From Effusibacillus dendaii (GTDB lineage Bacteria; Bacillota; Bacilli; Tumebacillales; Effusibacillaceae), in the NCBI RefSeq assembly GCF_015097055.1, contig NZ_AP023366.1:968501-1032500 (forward strand): a stretch of DNA of 64,000 nt, in the 5' to 3' direction. The position numbers and the translations under genes are program-made. This document shows, in pieces, positions 11,906 to 21,986 of the stretch; positions within the stretch are counted from its first letter, which is position 1; every line of letters starts with the position of its first letter. A model generated the notes under the pieces. The model had not been told where the DNA came from and made no database searches. It saw only the letters and a list, made by a program, of their open reading frames with translations.

Positions 11906-12988
11906 TCAGTTCCTCCCCTGTCCGTTAAATGCCATCATCATATCGAGAAAACGGTCAAACAGATAATCGGAATCGTCCGGGCCGGGCCGCGCTTCCGGAT
12001 GGTACTGTACCGAAAAAGCCGGATGCTTTGTATGGCGAATCCCTTCAACTGTACCGTCGTTCTGATTGATATGAGTCAGTTCCAGTTGGGTGCCCGCCAG
12101 CGTCTCCGGTTTGACGGTGTACCCGTGATTTTGTGAAGTGATATACACACGTCCGTTCAGCAGATCTTTCACCGGGTGATTCGCCCCTCGGTGTCCGAAT
12201 TTCAGTTTCTCCGTTTTCGCCCCGCATGCCAGCGCCAACAGCTGATGGCCGAGGCAAATGCCGAAAACAGGCACTCTTCCAAGCAAATCCTGTACGGTAT
12301 TGACCATATGCGGATAGTCTTCCGGGTTTCCGGGTCCGTTTGACAGCATCACGCCATGCGGTTTCCAAGCCAGAATCTCTTCCGCAGTCGTGTCTGACGG
12401 AACGACCGTTACATCACACCCTCTCGTCACAAGAGAACGGAGCACCCCTTGTTTCATCCCGAAATCCATTGCCACTACGCGAGGGCCTTCGCCCGGACAA
12501 CGGTATACGGAGGAGGTGGTCACCCGCTGCACCTGATCAGGCGGCAGTGTGCCCTTCAGCATCTCCTTTATATTTTCAAGCGGTGTGTCAAGAGTCGTAA
12601 TCACCGCCCGCATCGTCCCGTGTTGGCGGATTTTTTTCACCAACGACCGGGTATCGATGCCCGATATGCCGGTGATCCCGTTGTTGGCCAAATAGTCGTT
12701 GATTTTTCCGATACTCCGCCAATTGCTTGGAAAATCGGCCGCTTCCCGTACGACAAATCCGAACACATGCGGCTTGGTCGATTCGACATCGTCCACATTG
12801 ATTCCGTAGTTGCCGATCAGCGGATATGTCATGGTAACGATCTGTCCGTAATAGGACGGATCGGTCAATACCTCCTGATAACCGGTCATGCCGGTGTTAA
12901 AAACGACTTCCCCAAACGATTCGCCGGGTGCTCCAAAGCCTGTTCCTTCATATATCGTTCCGTCTTCCAGAACCAGTCTCGCCCGCAT
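11906..12988 (-). CDS. carA: Carbamoyl phosphate synthase small subunit
   Basis: Glutamine amidotransferase subunit that feeds ammonia to CarB. The 360-residue protein has an N-terminal CarA domain ([17 protein letters not shown]) and a class I amidotransferase domain with the nucleophile Cys in [13 protein letters not shown] and the catalytic His-x-Glu in YHPEARPGP. The ATG is preceded by AAAGGGAGA. It is the pyrAA of the operon. Confidence 0.97.
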   Translation of the reverse strand: MRARLVLEDGTIYEGTGFGAPGESFGEVVFNTGMTGYQEVLTDPSYYGQIVTMTYPLIGNYGINVDDVESTKPHVFGFVVREAADFPSNWRSIGKINDYLANNGITGISGIDTRSLVKKIRQHGTMRAVITTLDTPLENIKEMLKGTLPPDQVQRVTTSSVYRCPGEGPRVVAMDFGMKQGVLRSLVTRGCDVTVVPSDTTAEEILAWKPHGVMLSNGPGNPEDYPHMVNTVQDLLGRVPVFGICLGHQLLALACGAKTEKLKFGHRGANHPVKDLLNGRVYITSQNHGYTVKPETLAGTQLELTHINQNDGTVEGIRHTKHPAFSVQYHPEARPGPDDSDYLFDRFLDMMMAFNGQGRN

Positions 12989-13085
12989 GTTCCATCTCCC
13001 TTTCCGTTATGGCACAAAACCCCCGAACCTTACTCCCGAAGGGCATCCCGTATGCCTTTGTATTGTGTACTTGTTGTGCGAGCCG

Positions 13086-14384
13086 TCAGGCGGTTGGCAA
13101 ATTCTGATAGGTGATCCGCCCTCCGCAGACAGTCAAGACCGGCCAACCCTTCACTTTCCGGCCGACAAACGGGGTATTGCGACCTTTTGACAAAAATTCG
13201 CCTGCATCGATTGTCCGTTCCTGCTGCAAATCGAGCACCGTCAGGTCGGCGACGCCGCCTGACCGCAGACGGCCGCCGGATAACCCGAAAACATCGGCTG
13301 GCGCAGTGGCCATTTTTTTCACCAGATCCGGCAAGGAAATCAATTTCGATTTCAATACCAGTTCGCTATACAGTAAAGGAAACGCCGTTTCCAAACCGAC
13401 AAACCCGAAGGGTGCCACCTGAAACGCGCGCTGCTTCTCCTCTTCCGAATGTGGGGCATGGTCGGTGGCCACCATATCGATCGTTCCGTCCAACAGCCCT
13501 TCCAGACAAGCGAGCCGGTCTTTTTCCGTGCGCAGCGGCGGGTTTACCTTCCAATTGGCATCCGTTCCGTCGATCGATTCATCGGTCAGCAGAAGGTGAT
13601 GCGGCGTAACTTCCGCCGTCACGTGAATGCCCCGTTTTTTGGCCCATCGTACCAGATCGACCGCACTCGCATCCGATATATGGCACACATGCAGATGCGC
13701 GCCTGTCAGTTCGGCCAACAGCACATCGCGAGCCACGTGAACCGATTCGGCCACCCCCGGGATGCCGGGCAGTCCCAGCCGTTTGGATACTTCCCCCTCA
13801 TTCATGCACCCTTTGCCGGACAGCGTTTCATCTTCCGCATGTATGACAATCGGCAGTTCCAACGATTTGGCCCGTTCCATGGCGCTTCGCATCATGCCGC
13901 CCGACTGCACGCCGACTCCGTCATCCGTAAAACCAACCGCGCCCGCTTTTTTCAACGCTTCCATATCGGTCAGCTCTTCTCCCCGTTCGCTGCGGGTAAT
14001 TGCCGCATAAGGCAAAACTCGCGCAAAACCGGTTTTCTCCGCTGTTTCGTAAATATATCGCATCTGTTCCGGCGTATCCAAAACCGGTTTTGTGTTCGGC
14101 ATGCAGGCGACAGTCGTGAAGCCACCTCTGGCTGCCGCCTTCGTGCCCGTTTCAATCGTTTCTTTATATTCCAATCCCGGATCGCGCAAATGCACATGCA
14201 TATCGATAAAACCGGGAACAATCACTCCGCCCCGCAGATCGATCACCTGCAGATTATGGGTTTCCGGGATTTCAATATGGTCTTTGATTTTACGAACCAG
14301 GCCCTCTTCGATTTCAATTTCACGGGAAAGCAGCAACCCCGTGTCAAGATCAAGCAGTTTTCCGTTTTTCAATATGATTCCCAT
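13086..14384 (-). CDS. pyrC: Dihydroorotase
   Basis: Zinc amidohydrolase closing carbamoyl aspartate to dihydroorotate. The 432-residue protein has the metal site DMHVHLRDPG, further ligands in IHAEDE and HVCHISD, and the ATDHAPHS motif. The ATG at 14384 has AGGGGTGG close before it; an upstream GTG in frame lies inside that site. About 100 noncoding bases separate its end from carA, with no clear terminator. Confidence 0.97.
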   Translation of the reverse strand: MGIILKNGKLLDLDTGLLLSREIEIEEGLVRKIKDHIEIPETHNLQVIDLRGGVIVPGFIDMHVHLRDPGLEYKETIETGTKAAARGGFTTVACMPNTKPVLDTPEQMRYIYETAEKTGFARVLPYAAITRSERGEELTDMEALKKAGAVGFTDDGVGVQSGGMMRSAMERAKSLELPIVIHAEDETLSGKGCMNEGEVSKRLGLPGIPGVAESVHVARDVLLAELTGAHLHVCHISDASAVDLVRWAKKRGIHVTAEVTPHHLLLTDESIDGTDANWKVNPPLRTEKDRLACLEGLLDGTIDMVATDHAPHSEEEKQRAFQVAPFGFVGLETAFPLLYSELVLKSKLISLPDLVKKMATAPADVFGLSGGRLRSGGVADLTVLDLQQERTIDAGEFLSKGRNTPFVGRKVKGWPVLTVCGGRITYQNLPTA

Positions 14385-14407
14385 TTTTCCCACCCCTGTT
14401 TCGAAGA

Positions 14408-15373
14408 TCAGACAATCAAAAGGTTCGGGTCGGGACGCTTGCCTGCCTGCGGCGGACGAACTCCCACCGCCTGCGCCAGCAGCGCCATCCGAACATAGAC
14501 CCCATTTTCTGCCTGCCGGAAATAAGCGGCGCGCGGGTCATCATCCACTTCCGGTACGATTTCGCCTGCTCGCGGCAGCGGGTGCATGACAATCGCGGAT
14601 TGCTTCATTCGATCAAGCAGCTGACCGTTTACAATATAGCGCCCGGCCGCTTTTTCATATTCGGCTTGTGTGGGAAACCGTTCTTTCTGAACGCGGGTTT
14701 GGTAGAGAACATCCACTTTTGCCGCAACCTCGGGCAGATTGCCGTTTTCGTAAAAACGCACCTCTTTCGCGGTCAGATAGTCTTTCACCTGCTGCGGAAT
14801 CGGCGTGTTCTCCGGAGCGGTAAAGTAAATCGTGATATCCTTAAAATTCGCCAGCACATACGCGAGCGAATGGACTGTTCGGCCGTAGGTCAAATCGCCT
14901 ACCATGGCGATTGAAATACCGTCAATACCGCCCAATTCCTTTTGAATGGTGTACAGATCAAGCAGCGCTTGTGTGGGATGTTCCCCCGCCCCGTCACCCG
15001 CGTTCAAAATCGGCACTCGGCTGACTTTTGCAGCACGGGACGCTGCCCCTATTTCATTGTGACGTATGACAATCACATCCGCGTAGGAGGAAATTACCCG
15101 AATCGAATCTTCCAGTGTTTCGCCTTTGATCGCGGAGGAAAATTGCGAAGCGTTTTCCGTCGAGATCACATGGCCGCCTAACCGTGTCATGGCGGATTCA
15201 AACGAGAACCGGGTACGCGTGCTGGGTTCAAAAAAAAGTGAGGCCATCACCTTTCCGTTTAACAGATGGCTGCCGCCGCTCCGCGTCACCATTTCCATGC
15301 CTTGTGCCGCCGCAAACAGTTCTTCCAGCTGACTGCGGTCAAACTGTTTGGCTCCCAATATATGCCGCTCCAT
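14408..15373 (-). CDS. pyrB: Aspartate carbamoyltransferase catalytic subunit
   Basis: Joins carbamoyl phosphate and aspartate, the committed step. The 321-residue protein carries the carbamoyl phosphate motif FFEPSTRTRFSFE and HPTQALLDLYTI. No pyrI regulatory subunit gene is seen, as in other Bacillales. Expression is controlled by the PyrR attenuator immediately upstream (15418-15524). Confidence 0.97.
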   Translation of the reverse strand: MERHILGAKQFDRSQLEELFAAAQGMEMVTRSGGSHLLNGKVMASLFFEPSTRTRFSFESAMTRLGGHVISTENASQFSSAIKGETLEDSIRVISSYADVIVIRHNEIGAASRAAKVSRVPILNAGDGAGEHPTQALLDLYTIQKELGGIDGISIAMVGDLTYGRTVHSLAYVLANFKDITIYFTAPENTPIPQQVKDYLTAKEVRFYENGNLPEVAAKVDVLYQTRVQKERFPTQAEYEKAAGRYIVNGQLLDRMKQSAIVMHPLPRAGEIVPEVDDDPRAAYFRQAENGVYVRMALLAQAVGVRPPQAGKRPDPNLLIV

Positions 15374-15417
15374 AATAAGTCCCTCCTGTCATCCTTCTAG
15401 CTTTCCACAGAATCCGT

Positions 15418-15450
15418 AAAAAAAATGGGTTCCCTGCCAGCAAGGAACCC
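15418..15450 (-). terminator. Attenuator terminator between pyrP and pyrB
   Basis: Minus-strand stem with 7-bp arms GGGTTCC (15444-15450) and GGAACCC (15427-15433) followed by eight T (15418-15425). Its 5 prime part contains CCTTGC, which can pair with GCAAGG just after the PyrR box, forming the competing antiterminator. Confidence 0.88.
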
Positions 15451-15495
15451 GACGGCGTGAAATCTTGCGCCAATACGGCCGATTCACCAAAACCG

Positions 15496-15524
15496 GAACC
15501 TTGCCTGCCTCACGGGACTGGCTT
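15496..15524 (-). promoter_or_regulatory. PyrR-binding anti-antiterminator, pyrP-pyrB gap
   Basis: The minus strand reads CCAGTCCCGTGAGGCAGG, which matches the conserved PyrR-bound RNA loop (AGTCC-N-G-N-GAGG). When UMP is high, PyrR binding here favours the downstream terminator and shuts off pyrB and the genes after it. It overlaps the last codons of pyrP. Confidence 0.88.
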
Positions 15525-16746
15525 AAAGGTTTTCGTTTACTTCTTTAAATTGAGGCAGCACCAGATTCAGGATAATTCCTGCCAACGTAGCGAGCGTCAT
15601 ACTCTCGAGTGAAAACTGTCCGACATGGATGACCATACCGCCCACTCCCACTACAAGGATTACGCTGGAAATGATCAGGTTGCGTTTTTGACTGTAATCA
15701 ATGCCCGATTCGACCAGCATCCGTAAACCGGCAGAAGCGATAATCCCAAACAAGAGAATCGTGATACCCCCCATCACCGCTTCCGGGATCAAGGAAATCA
15801 GGGCATTCAGCTTGCCCAGGAAGGCGAATGCGATAGCCAGTATAGCGGCACCGCCAATTACCCAAACGGAGTAGACGCGAGTGATGGCCAACACGCCGAT
15901 GTTCTCGCCATACGTGGTGGTCGGCGGTCCGCCAATCAACCCGGCTACAGAGGTGGCCACCCCATCCCCCAGCAGCGAGCGATGCAAGCCCGGTTTTTCC
16001 ATCAGGTTGCGGCCTACGATTTTTTCTGTCACCAGCAGATGCCCAATATGTTCCGCAATCGTCACTAACGCCACCGGCGCAATCGCCCAGGCAGCCATTG
16101 CGGAGACTTTTGGCGTCGTAAAGACAGGCACCTGGAAAAATGGAGCTTGCGCCACTTTCGTAAAGTCAACTGCCCCTACCAAAGCCGCGAACACATATCC
16201 GCCAACCACCCCGATCAACACCGGAATCACTCCCAGGAAACCACGGAAAAAGGCGGACGCGATGATCGCAATCACGAGTGTGACGAAGGCGATCAACAGG
16301 TTCTTGCTGGCATTTGCCACGGCCACGTTGGCCAATCCCAAACCGATTACGATGATGATTGAACCGACCACCACCGGCGGCAGCAGGCGATTCAGCCAGC
16401 GCACACCGAATTTTGCAATGATGGCTGCGATGACGATATAGACAATCCCCGACAGGAAGGCACCGAACATGGCGGCGCCTGTTCCCTGCGCTTTCGATAC
16501 AGCAATGATCGGAGCGATGAATGCGAAAGATGAACCGAGATAACTGGGAATTTGCCCTTTTGTGATAAAAATGAACAATAGTGTGCCAATTCCGCTCGTG
16601 AGCAGTGCGATTGCTGGATTCAGTCCGGTCAGAATCGGCACCAGCACGGTAGCGCCAAACATTGCAAACAGATGCTGCAGCGAGAGAGGAAGCATCTGTG
16701 CAAGCGGCAGTTTTTCCTGTACGTCAATCACTCGTTGTTGTTGCAT
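15523..16746 (-). CDS. pyrP: Uracil permease
   Basis: Nucleobase:cation symporter (NCS2/UraA type) importing uracil. The 407-residue protein has about 12-14 hydrophobic segments and family stretches such as LPLSLQHLFAMFGATVLVP and GGPPTTTYGENIGVLAIT. It lies 22 bases after pyrR, too little room for a PyrR attenuator of its own, and is followed by one in front of pyrB. Confidence 0.95.
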   Translation of the reverse strand: MQQQRVIDVQEKLPLAQMLPLSLQHLFAMFGATVLVPILTGLNPAIALLTSGIGTLLFIFITKGQIPSYLGSSFAFIAPIIAVSKAQGTGAAMFGAFLSGIVYIVIAAIIAKFGVRWLNRLLPPVVVGSIIIVIGLGLANVAVANASKNLLIAFVTLVIAIIASAFFRGFLGVIPVLIGVVGGYVFAALVGAVDFTKVAQAPFFQVPVFTTPKVSAMAAWAIAPVALVTIAEHIGHLLVTEKIVGRNLMEKPGLHRSLLGDGVATSVAGLIGGPPTTTYGENIGVLAITRVYSVWVIGGAAILAIAFAFLGKLNALISLIPEAVMGGITILLFGIIASAGLRMLVESGIDYSQKRNLIISSVILVVGVGGMVIHVGQFSLESMTLATLAGIILNLVLPQFKEVNENL

Positions 16747-16768
16747 GCTTGAGTCCCCCTAGTGGCGA

Positions 16769-17381
<613 letters not shown>

Positions 17382-17461
17382 CATTAGTACTCGAAAATGG
17401 TTGACACGGCAGGCAAACTTTCCGCTTGTCTACCCACACCCGTCGAGTGTCATATGCCGCT

Positions 17462-17490
17462 CTCCTTACCGACCTCACAGGATCAGCTTA
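17462..17490 (-). promoter_or_regulatory. PyrR-binding anti-antiterminator in the pyrR leader
   Basis: Minus-strand sequence GATCCTGTGAGGTCGG matches the PyrR loop consensus. It precedes the terminator at 17345-17381 by about 80 bases, the usual layout of a pyr attenuator. Confidence 0.85.
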
Positions 17491-17511
17491 AAGGAACATT
17501 ATTTCCAAAAA

Positions 17512-17540
17512 ATAATACCAAATTGGCCAAACAGAGTCAA
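17512..17540 (-). promoter_or_regulatory. Sigma-A-type promoter of the pyr operon
   Basis: TTGACT (17535-17540) and TATTAT (17512-17517) are 17 bases apart on the minus strand. They sit about 25 bases upstream of the PyrR box and just downstream of the rluD stop, so the pyr operon can start independently of rluD. Confidence 0.75.
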
Positions 17541-17556
17541 GCGTTTTTTTCAACCG

Positions 17557-18513
17557 TTACAGATGGCGCAACTGTTCAATCAAACGTGCCATGTCATCCG
17601 GAATCTCGCTATCAAACTCCATGTATTCCCCGCTTTGCGGATGGTTAAATCCGAGTATTTTGGCGTGCAGGGCTTGTCCATCGATATCAAGGGTTCGTTT
17701 CGGTCCATAAACCGGATCGCCTGCCAGCGGATGATTGATAAATTCCATGTGCACCCGAATCTGGTGCGTACGGCCCGTTTCCAGTTTGCATTCGAGCAGC
17801 GTGTACTCCTTAAACCGTTCCATTACGGCAAAATGGGTGACCGCGTGCCGTCCGCCATTTCTCACAACGGCCATTTTCAGACGATGAACGGGGTGACGTC
17901 CGATCGGCGCATCGATCGTACCGACGTCATGACTGACAACTCCATGCACGATCGCGATATACTTGCGAGTCACAGAATGGGCTTTCAACTGCGCAGCCAA
18001 ACTTTGATGCGCCCGGTCATTTTTTGCCGCCATGATAAGTCCTGATGTATCCTTGTCAATCCGGTGCACAATGCCCGGACGCAACACCCCGTTAATTCCG
18101 GACAAATCCTTGCAATGATAAAGCAGTGCGTTGACCAGTGTGCCCCGCATATGACCGGCTGCAGGATGTACAACCATGCCGCGAGGCTTATTGACCACGA
18201 TCACGTCCGAATCTTCAAACACAATATCGAGCGGAATGTTTTCCGGTTCCACTTCCGTAGCTTCCGGCTCCGGAAGGGTGACTTCAATTCGGTCACCCGG
18301 CCGCAATTTATAATTCGATTTTACCTGCTTGTTGTGGACCCTTACGCTGCCGTTTTCAATCAGGTTCTGAATCTGCGAACGCGACAAATCAGCCGCCCGC
18401 TCGGCCAGATAACGATCAATCCGCTCCCCGGCATCTGCATCTGCGACATCATACAATTCCGTATCCTCTGCTTCTTGCTCATCCGTTTCCCGATCCATCA
18501 GGTGGTCGGTCAT
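17557..18513 (-). CDS. rluD: RluD-family 23S rRNA pseudouridine synthase
   Basis: Modifies uridines of ribosomal RNA. The 318-residue protein has an N-terminal S4 RNA-binding domain (AGERIDRYLAERAADLSRSQIQNLI) and the RluA/RluD catalytic motif HRIDKDTSGL. The ATG at 18513 overlaps the lspA stop as ATGA. The open frame extends 12 codons further but without a ribosome site. It corresponds in position to ylyB of B. subtilis (lspA-ylyB-pyrR). The exact target uridines cannot be told from the sequence. Confidence 0.93.
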   Translation of the reverse strand: MTDHLMDRETDEQEAEDTELYDVADADAGERIDRYLAERAADLSRSQIQNLIENGSVRVHNKQVKSNYKLRPGDRIEVTLPEPEATEVEPENIPLDIVFEDSDVIVVNKPRGMVVHPAAGHMRGTLVNALLYHCKDLSGINGVLRPGIVHRIDKDTSGLIMAAKNDRAHQSLAAQLKAHSVTRKYIAIVHGVVSHDVGTIDAPIGRHPVHRLKMAVVRNGGRHAVTHFAVMERFKEYTLLECKLETGRTHQIRVHMEFINHPLAGDPVYGPKRTLDIDGQALHAKILGFNHPQSGEYMEFDSEIPDDMARLIEQLRHL

Positions 18514-18962
18514 TCGCCCTTCACCCGCTCCTGTCGATATTCCCGCCAAGTATCCAATAAAATCAAACAGATGGCAATCACAATCGCCGAATCTGCCAGA
18601 TTAAAAATCGGATAGTTGATGACCCGCACATCCAGGAAATCAACCACTTCCCCGTACAAGATGCGGTCAATCAGATTTCCTACGGCTCCGCCCAGCAAGA
18701 GCGGAAGCGCGGCCCGTATCAGGGGGCTCTTCACCCTGCGGGAATAGTAAACAACGCCGATAATCACAGCGATCGCTATCAACACGAACAACCAGCGCTG
18801 TCCGGCAAAAACCCCCCAAGCAGCACCCTGATTGCGGTGTGACGTAATCAGCAGGAAGTCTCCCAAAACCGGTATCGATTCCCCGAACACCATGCGGGTT
18901 TTTACCAAATACTTTGTAATCTGGTCCAAAATCACAACCAATATTGCCCATACATACAGCAT
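18510..18962 (-). CDS. lspA: Lipoprotein signal peptidase (signal peptidase II)
   Basis: Membrane aspartyl protease that removes signal peptides from prolipoproteins. The 150-residue protein has four hydrophobic helices and the two catalytic aspartates in GGAVGNLIDR and FNLADS. The ATG at 18962 is chosen because AAGGTG lies 7 bases upstream; the GTG three codons earlier is part of that site. It is translationally coupled to rluD. Confidence 0.95.
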   Translation of the reverse strand: MLYVWAILVVILDQITKYLVKTRMVFGESIPVLGDFLLITSHRNQGAAWGVFAGQRWLFVLIAIAVIIGVVYYSRRVKSPLIRAALPLLLGGAVGNLIDRILYGEVVDFLDVRVINYPIFNLADSAIVIAICLILLDTWREYRQERVKGE

Positions 18963-19121
18963 AGTTTTCACCTTCTGCCCGATCCTTCACACAGCCAAAT
19001 GTTAGTAAGCGAGCATAGCGCGATCTGGTATCTGATACCTGACGCGACTTGTGCCCTCTGGGTGCCAATTGTAGCATACAAAGGGAGAGGCGACAACTTG
19101 GCGAATCCAGACTCTCAGCTT

Positions 19122-19149
19122 TTGCAAGCCAGCCCATTTGATGTAATAT
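19122..19149 (+). promoter_or_regulatory. Possible sigma-A promoter of the phosphoglucomutase gene
   Basis: TTGCAA (19122-19127) and TAATAT (19144-19149) are 16 bases apart, ending about 38 bases before the TTG start. Both hexamers are imperfect. The rest of the 215-base gap after lspA shows nothing else clear. Confidence 0.4.
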
Positions 19150-19186
19150 ATAGTAATCAGCACCATCAGGGACAGGAGTGTACAAG

Positions 19187-20887
19187 TTGAACGGGTATAA
19201 AGATCGATATCTTCATTGGCTGGAAAGCGGGAACCTGGAACCCGCTCTGAAGAAAGAACTGGAACATCTTACAAATGAAGCCGATATAGAGGACCGGTTT
19301 TACCGCCATCTGGAATTTGGCACCGGCGGTATGCGCGGTATAATTGGAGCCGGAATCAATCGAATCAATATCTATACCGTAAGACGGGCGACAGAAGGAT
19401 TGGCCCGCTATCTTCTTACATATGTGCCGGACGCATCGCAAAAAGGGGTCGTAATCGCCTATGATTCCCGCCACTTCTCTGCCGATTTTGCAGCGGAAGC
19501 AGCCGGTGTTTTGGCATATCACGGGATTGTTGCCCATCTGTTTGACGAACTGCGCCCGACACCGATGCTGTCATTTGCCGTACGGCACCTTCAGGCAGCC
19601 GCCGGAATCGTGATCACGGCCAGCCACAATCCGCCGGAATACAACGGATACAAAGTATACGGCGCTGATGGCGGACAAATTCCACCTCAGACGGCAGACC
19701 GTATTTTGCAGGAAATTGAGCGGATTGAAGATGAACTGCAGATTCCTGTCTTATCCAAACAAGAAGGAATCGAACGCAACCTGATTCGGATGATCGGAGA
19801 ACAGATTGACAAAGCGTATACGGACCGCTTGCTGTCTCTTTCCCTGCATCCCGATGCTGTTTTACAGGCGAAGGATGATTTTCGGATTGTGTATACGCCG
19901 CTGCACGGTACAGGCAATAAACCGGTGAGACGAGTTCTATCAAAAATGGGCTTTTCGCAAATCCAGATCGTAGCCGAACAGGAGCAACCGGACCCGAATT
20001 TTTCGACTGTATCCTCGCCCAACCCGGAGGAACGCCAGGCGTTTGAACTGGCTATTCAACTGGCTCATCAAGTGCAGGCGGATGTTGTATTGGGAACCGA
20101 TCCGGATGCGGACCGTGTAGGGTTTGTCTGTAAAGACCCGGCCGGGGATTATGTGGTGTTGAACGGGAACCAGACAGGCGCCCTGCTGTTACATTATATT
20201 TTGTCGCAGCGTCAACAAGCAGGCAATCTGCCTGGAAACGGGGTCATGTTGAAGACCATTGTAACATCGGAATTGGGCCGCGCCATTGCCGAATCCTTTC
20301 AAATCCAGACAGTCGACACGCTCACTGGATTTAAATTTATCGGCGAAAAAATCGAAGAGTACGAACAGACGCGCCAATACCAATTTTTGTTCGGATATGA
20401 GGAAAGTTACGGGTACTTGATCGGGGATTTTGTGCGGGACAAGGATGCCGTGCAGGCTGCTATGCTGTTTTGTGAAATGGCCGCTTTTTATAAGAATAAA
20501 GGGCTGTCTGTCTACGAGGCGCTGCAGCAGATTTACGAAACGTACGGTTACTATCGGGAGGATTTGCTTTCCTTCACATTCAAGGGAAAGCAGGGAGTGG
20601 ACACCATCAATCGAATGATGGACGATCTGCGGCAGACCCGATTGACCTCTGTGGCGGACATTCCGGTCAAAGAAACAAAAGACTATCTGACGGGAATTGA
20701 AGATCTGCCCAAATCCAATGTATTAAAATATGTGTTGGCTGACGGCGGATGGATCGCCATTCGGCCTTCCGGCACGGAACCGAAAATCAAATTTTATTTC
20801 AGCGCGGTTGGCAAAACCCTCGCAGAAAGCGAGCAGAAACTGCAGATGATGAAAGATTTTGTGACCCATTTGGTGAATCAACAATAA
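19187..20887 (+). CDS. pgcA: Alpha-phosphoglucomutase / phosphomannomutase family
   Basis: Interconverts glucose 1- and 6-phosphate (or the mannose equivalents), feeding cell-wall polymer and glycolipid precursors. The 566-residue protein has the phosphoserine loop GIVITASHNPPEYNGYKVYG, the metal loop LGTDPDADRVG, the sugar-binding GYEESYGYLIG and the phosphate-binding RPSGTEPKIKFY. The TTG at 19187 is preferred since GGACAGGAG sits 8 bases upstream; the GTG at 19178 overlaps that site. It is one of few plus-strand genes in the long minus-strand block. Confidence 0.94.
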   Translation: MNGYKDRYLHWLESGNLEPALKKELEHLTNEADIEDRFYRHLEFGTGGMRGIIGAGINRINIYTVRRATEGLARYLLTYVPDASQKGVVIAYDSRHFSADFAAEAAGVLAYHGIVAHLFDELRPTPMLSFAVRHLQAAAGIVITASHNPPEYNGYKVYGADGGQIPPQTADRILQEIERIEDELQIPVLSKQEGIERNLIRMIGEQIDKAYTDRLLSLSLHPDAVLQAKDDFRIVYTPLHGTGNKPVRRVLSKMGFSQIQIVAEQEQPDPNFSTVSSPNPEERQAFELAIQLAHQVQADVVLGTDPDADRVGFVCKDPAGDYVVLNGNQTGALLLHYILSQRQQAGNLPGNGVMLKTIVTSELGRAIAESFQIQTVDTLTGFKFIGEKIEEYEQTRQYQFLFGYEESYGYLIGDFVRDKDAVQAAMLFCEMAAFYKNKGLSVYEALQQIYETYGYYREDLLSFTFKGKQGVDTINRMMDDLRQTRLTSVADIPVKETKDYLTGIEDLPKSNVLKYVLADGGWIAIRPSGTEPKIKFYFSAVGKTLAESEQKLQMMKDFVTHLVNQQ

Positions 20888-20939
20888 AAGTGCTTACATA
20901 TCAAAGGGTGATGACACATCAAAAGGTGCTTACAGATCG

Positions 20940-20990
20940 CAAGACCGCCTCGATCCGGATTCGACAAGGCGGTCTTTGGTTTGTCTGTTA
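20940..20990 (+). terminator. Terminator after the phosphoglucomutase gene
   Basis: A 9-bp perfect stem AAGACCGCC/GGCGGTCTT encloses an 18-base loop and is followed by a T-rich tail. It lies between convergent genes and may also serve the sdpI-like gene from the other side. Confidence 0.65.
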
Positions 20991-21647
20991 TTTTGCTAGG
21001 CGGCGATAGATCAGATACGAATAGACGATGGGAACAACCGTTACGCTGGCAACTGTAACCAGGAACACCGGCACAGCGAATTGCGGCGACAAAAACCCGC
21101 AGACGACGAACACAAGACCGGCCAACATCCAAAGCGGGCCTGCCATTCGGTGTGTCCGGCGCCAAACCGTTTCGTTGGCCATCGTCCAAGGCGTCCGGAT
21201 GCCTGTGAAATAGGTGAAACGCATTTGGCCGAGATAATTGCCGATCACCAAAAACAGTAAACCAACGGCTATCATCACGGTCATCTGCATGTTAACCGAA
21301 TATCCCAAATTGACAAATACCACGATCGACATGACTACGCTTAATATCAGGGTAACGACGAGACGGATGCCCTCAAAACCTTTTTCAAATTTTGTATAAT
21401 TCGACCGCATGGGGTCGGCAAAACGAAACCCCTTCATCAGAAACGGCAAGCCCAGAAGCAAGACTGCGGTCGTCAGCAAAAACCAGTTTTTATCCATATA
21501 TCCATTGGGATGTCCGGCAGCGTTAAAATGAGTGGCCATTCGCTGCGGCAACTGATCATAGAAAATCATTGCGATCACAATCGGTATGATGCCCACAAGC
21601 AGATTCAGCAAATCGCTATTGTTCCCAATTCCCTTTAATTTGCTCAT
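20988..21647 (-). CDS. SdpI-family membrane protein
   Basis: Membrane protein of 219 residues related to SdpI, which in B. subtilis gives immunity to the killing peptide SDP and sequesters its repressor SdpR. It has an N-terminal DUF1648-like pair of helices (MATHFNAAGHPNGYMDK) and the SdpI stretch GIRTPWTMANETVWRRTHRMAG. It overlaps the ArsR-type gene before it by 4 bases (ATGA). No sdpC-like toxin gene lies nearby, so the pair may protect against foreign toxins or serve another membrane role. Confidence 0.88.
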   Translation of the reverse strand: MSKLKGIGNNSDLLNLLVGIIPIVIAMIFYDQLPQRMATHFNAAGHPNGYMDKNWFLLTTAVLLLGLPFLMKGFRFADPMRSNYTKFEKGFEGIRLVVTLILSVVMSIVVFVNLGYSVNMQMTVMIAVGLLFLVIGNYLGQMRFTYFTGIRTPWTMANETVWRRTHRMAGPLWMLAGLVFVVCGFLSPQFAVPVFLVTVASVTVVPIVYSYLIYRRLAK

Positions 21648-21946
21648 TCTTCGTTTCCTCCCTTGTCGTTTCCCTTTTTCTCTTGCTCCTTGCTGTCCAC
21701 CACTTCCAGAAACCAGCCGATCATCTCCTGGATCACAGTCGTGTTTAATGAGTAGACAATATGTTGGCCCTTTCGTTCATCCAACACCAGATTCGCTTGT
21801 TTCAAAGAATTCAAATGGTGGGAAATGCTTGGTTTCGTCATGTTAAAATGATCGGCAATCTCGCCAGCCGTCAGATCCCGTTCCCGCAGCAACCGGATAA
21901 TTTGGCGTCTGGTCGGGTCGGACAGCGCTTTAAACGTATCGTTCAT
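21644..21946 (-). CDS. ArsR-family repressor, SdpR-like
   Basis: Winged-helix repressor of 100 residues starting NDTFKALSDPTRRQIIRLL with the recognition region MTKPSISHHLNSLKQANLV. The metal-binding cysteines of ArsR/SmtB sensors are absent, as in SdpR. The start at 21946 is a family-type MNDTFKALSDP start; AAGGGATG lies upstream. It is translationally coupled to the sdpI-like gene. The inverted repeat at 21965-21984 over its transcription start suggests self-repression. Confidence 0.9.
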   Translation of the reverse strand: MNDTFKALSDPTRRQIIRLLRERDLTAGEIADHFNMTKPSISHHLNSLKQANLVLDERKGQHIVYSLNTTVIQEMIGWFLEVVDSKEQEKKGNDKGGNEE

Positions 21947-21964
21947 AGGCATCCCTTCTTAGAT

Positions 21965-21984
21965 ATTTAGATAAATGTCTAAAT
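21965..21984. promoter_or_regulatory. Inverted-repeat operator of the sdpRI-type operon
   Basis: Perfect 7-bp arms ATTTAGA and TCTAAAT with a 6-base spacer. The site lies just downstream of the -10 element and upstream of the ribosome site of the ArsR-type gene, where a bound repressor would block initiation. Confidence 0.65.
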
Positions 21985-21986
21985 AA

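Noticed and set aside
13449-14498. 349-codon plus-strand frame opposite pyrC and pyrB
   Set aside because: It is the complement of strongly conserved enzymes, with a composition typical of antisense shadows.
18667-19185. 172-codon minus-strand frame over lspA and the gap
   Set aside because: It is out of frame with lspA, has no ribosome site and reads as low-complexity shadow sequence.
20888-20940. Imperfect direct repeat GTGCTTACA after the phosphoglucomutase gene
   Set aside because: Only two short copies; too little to call an element.
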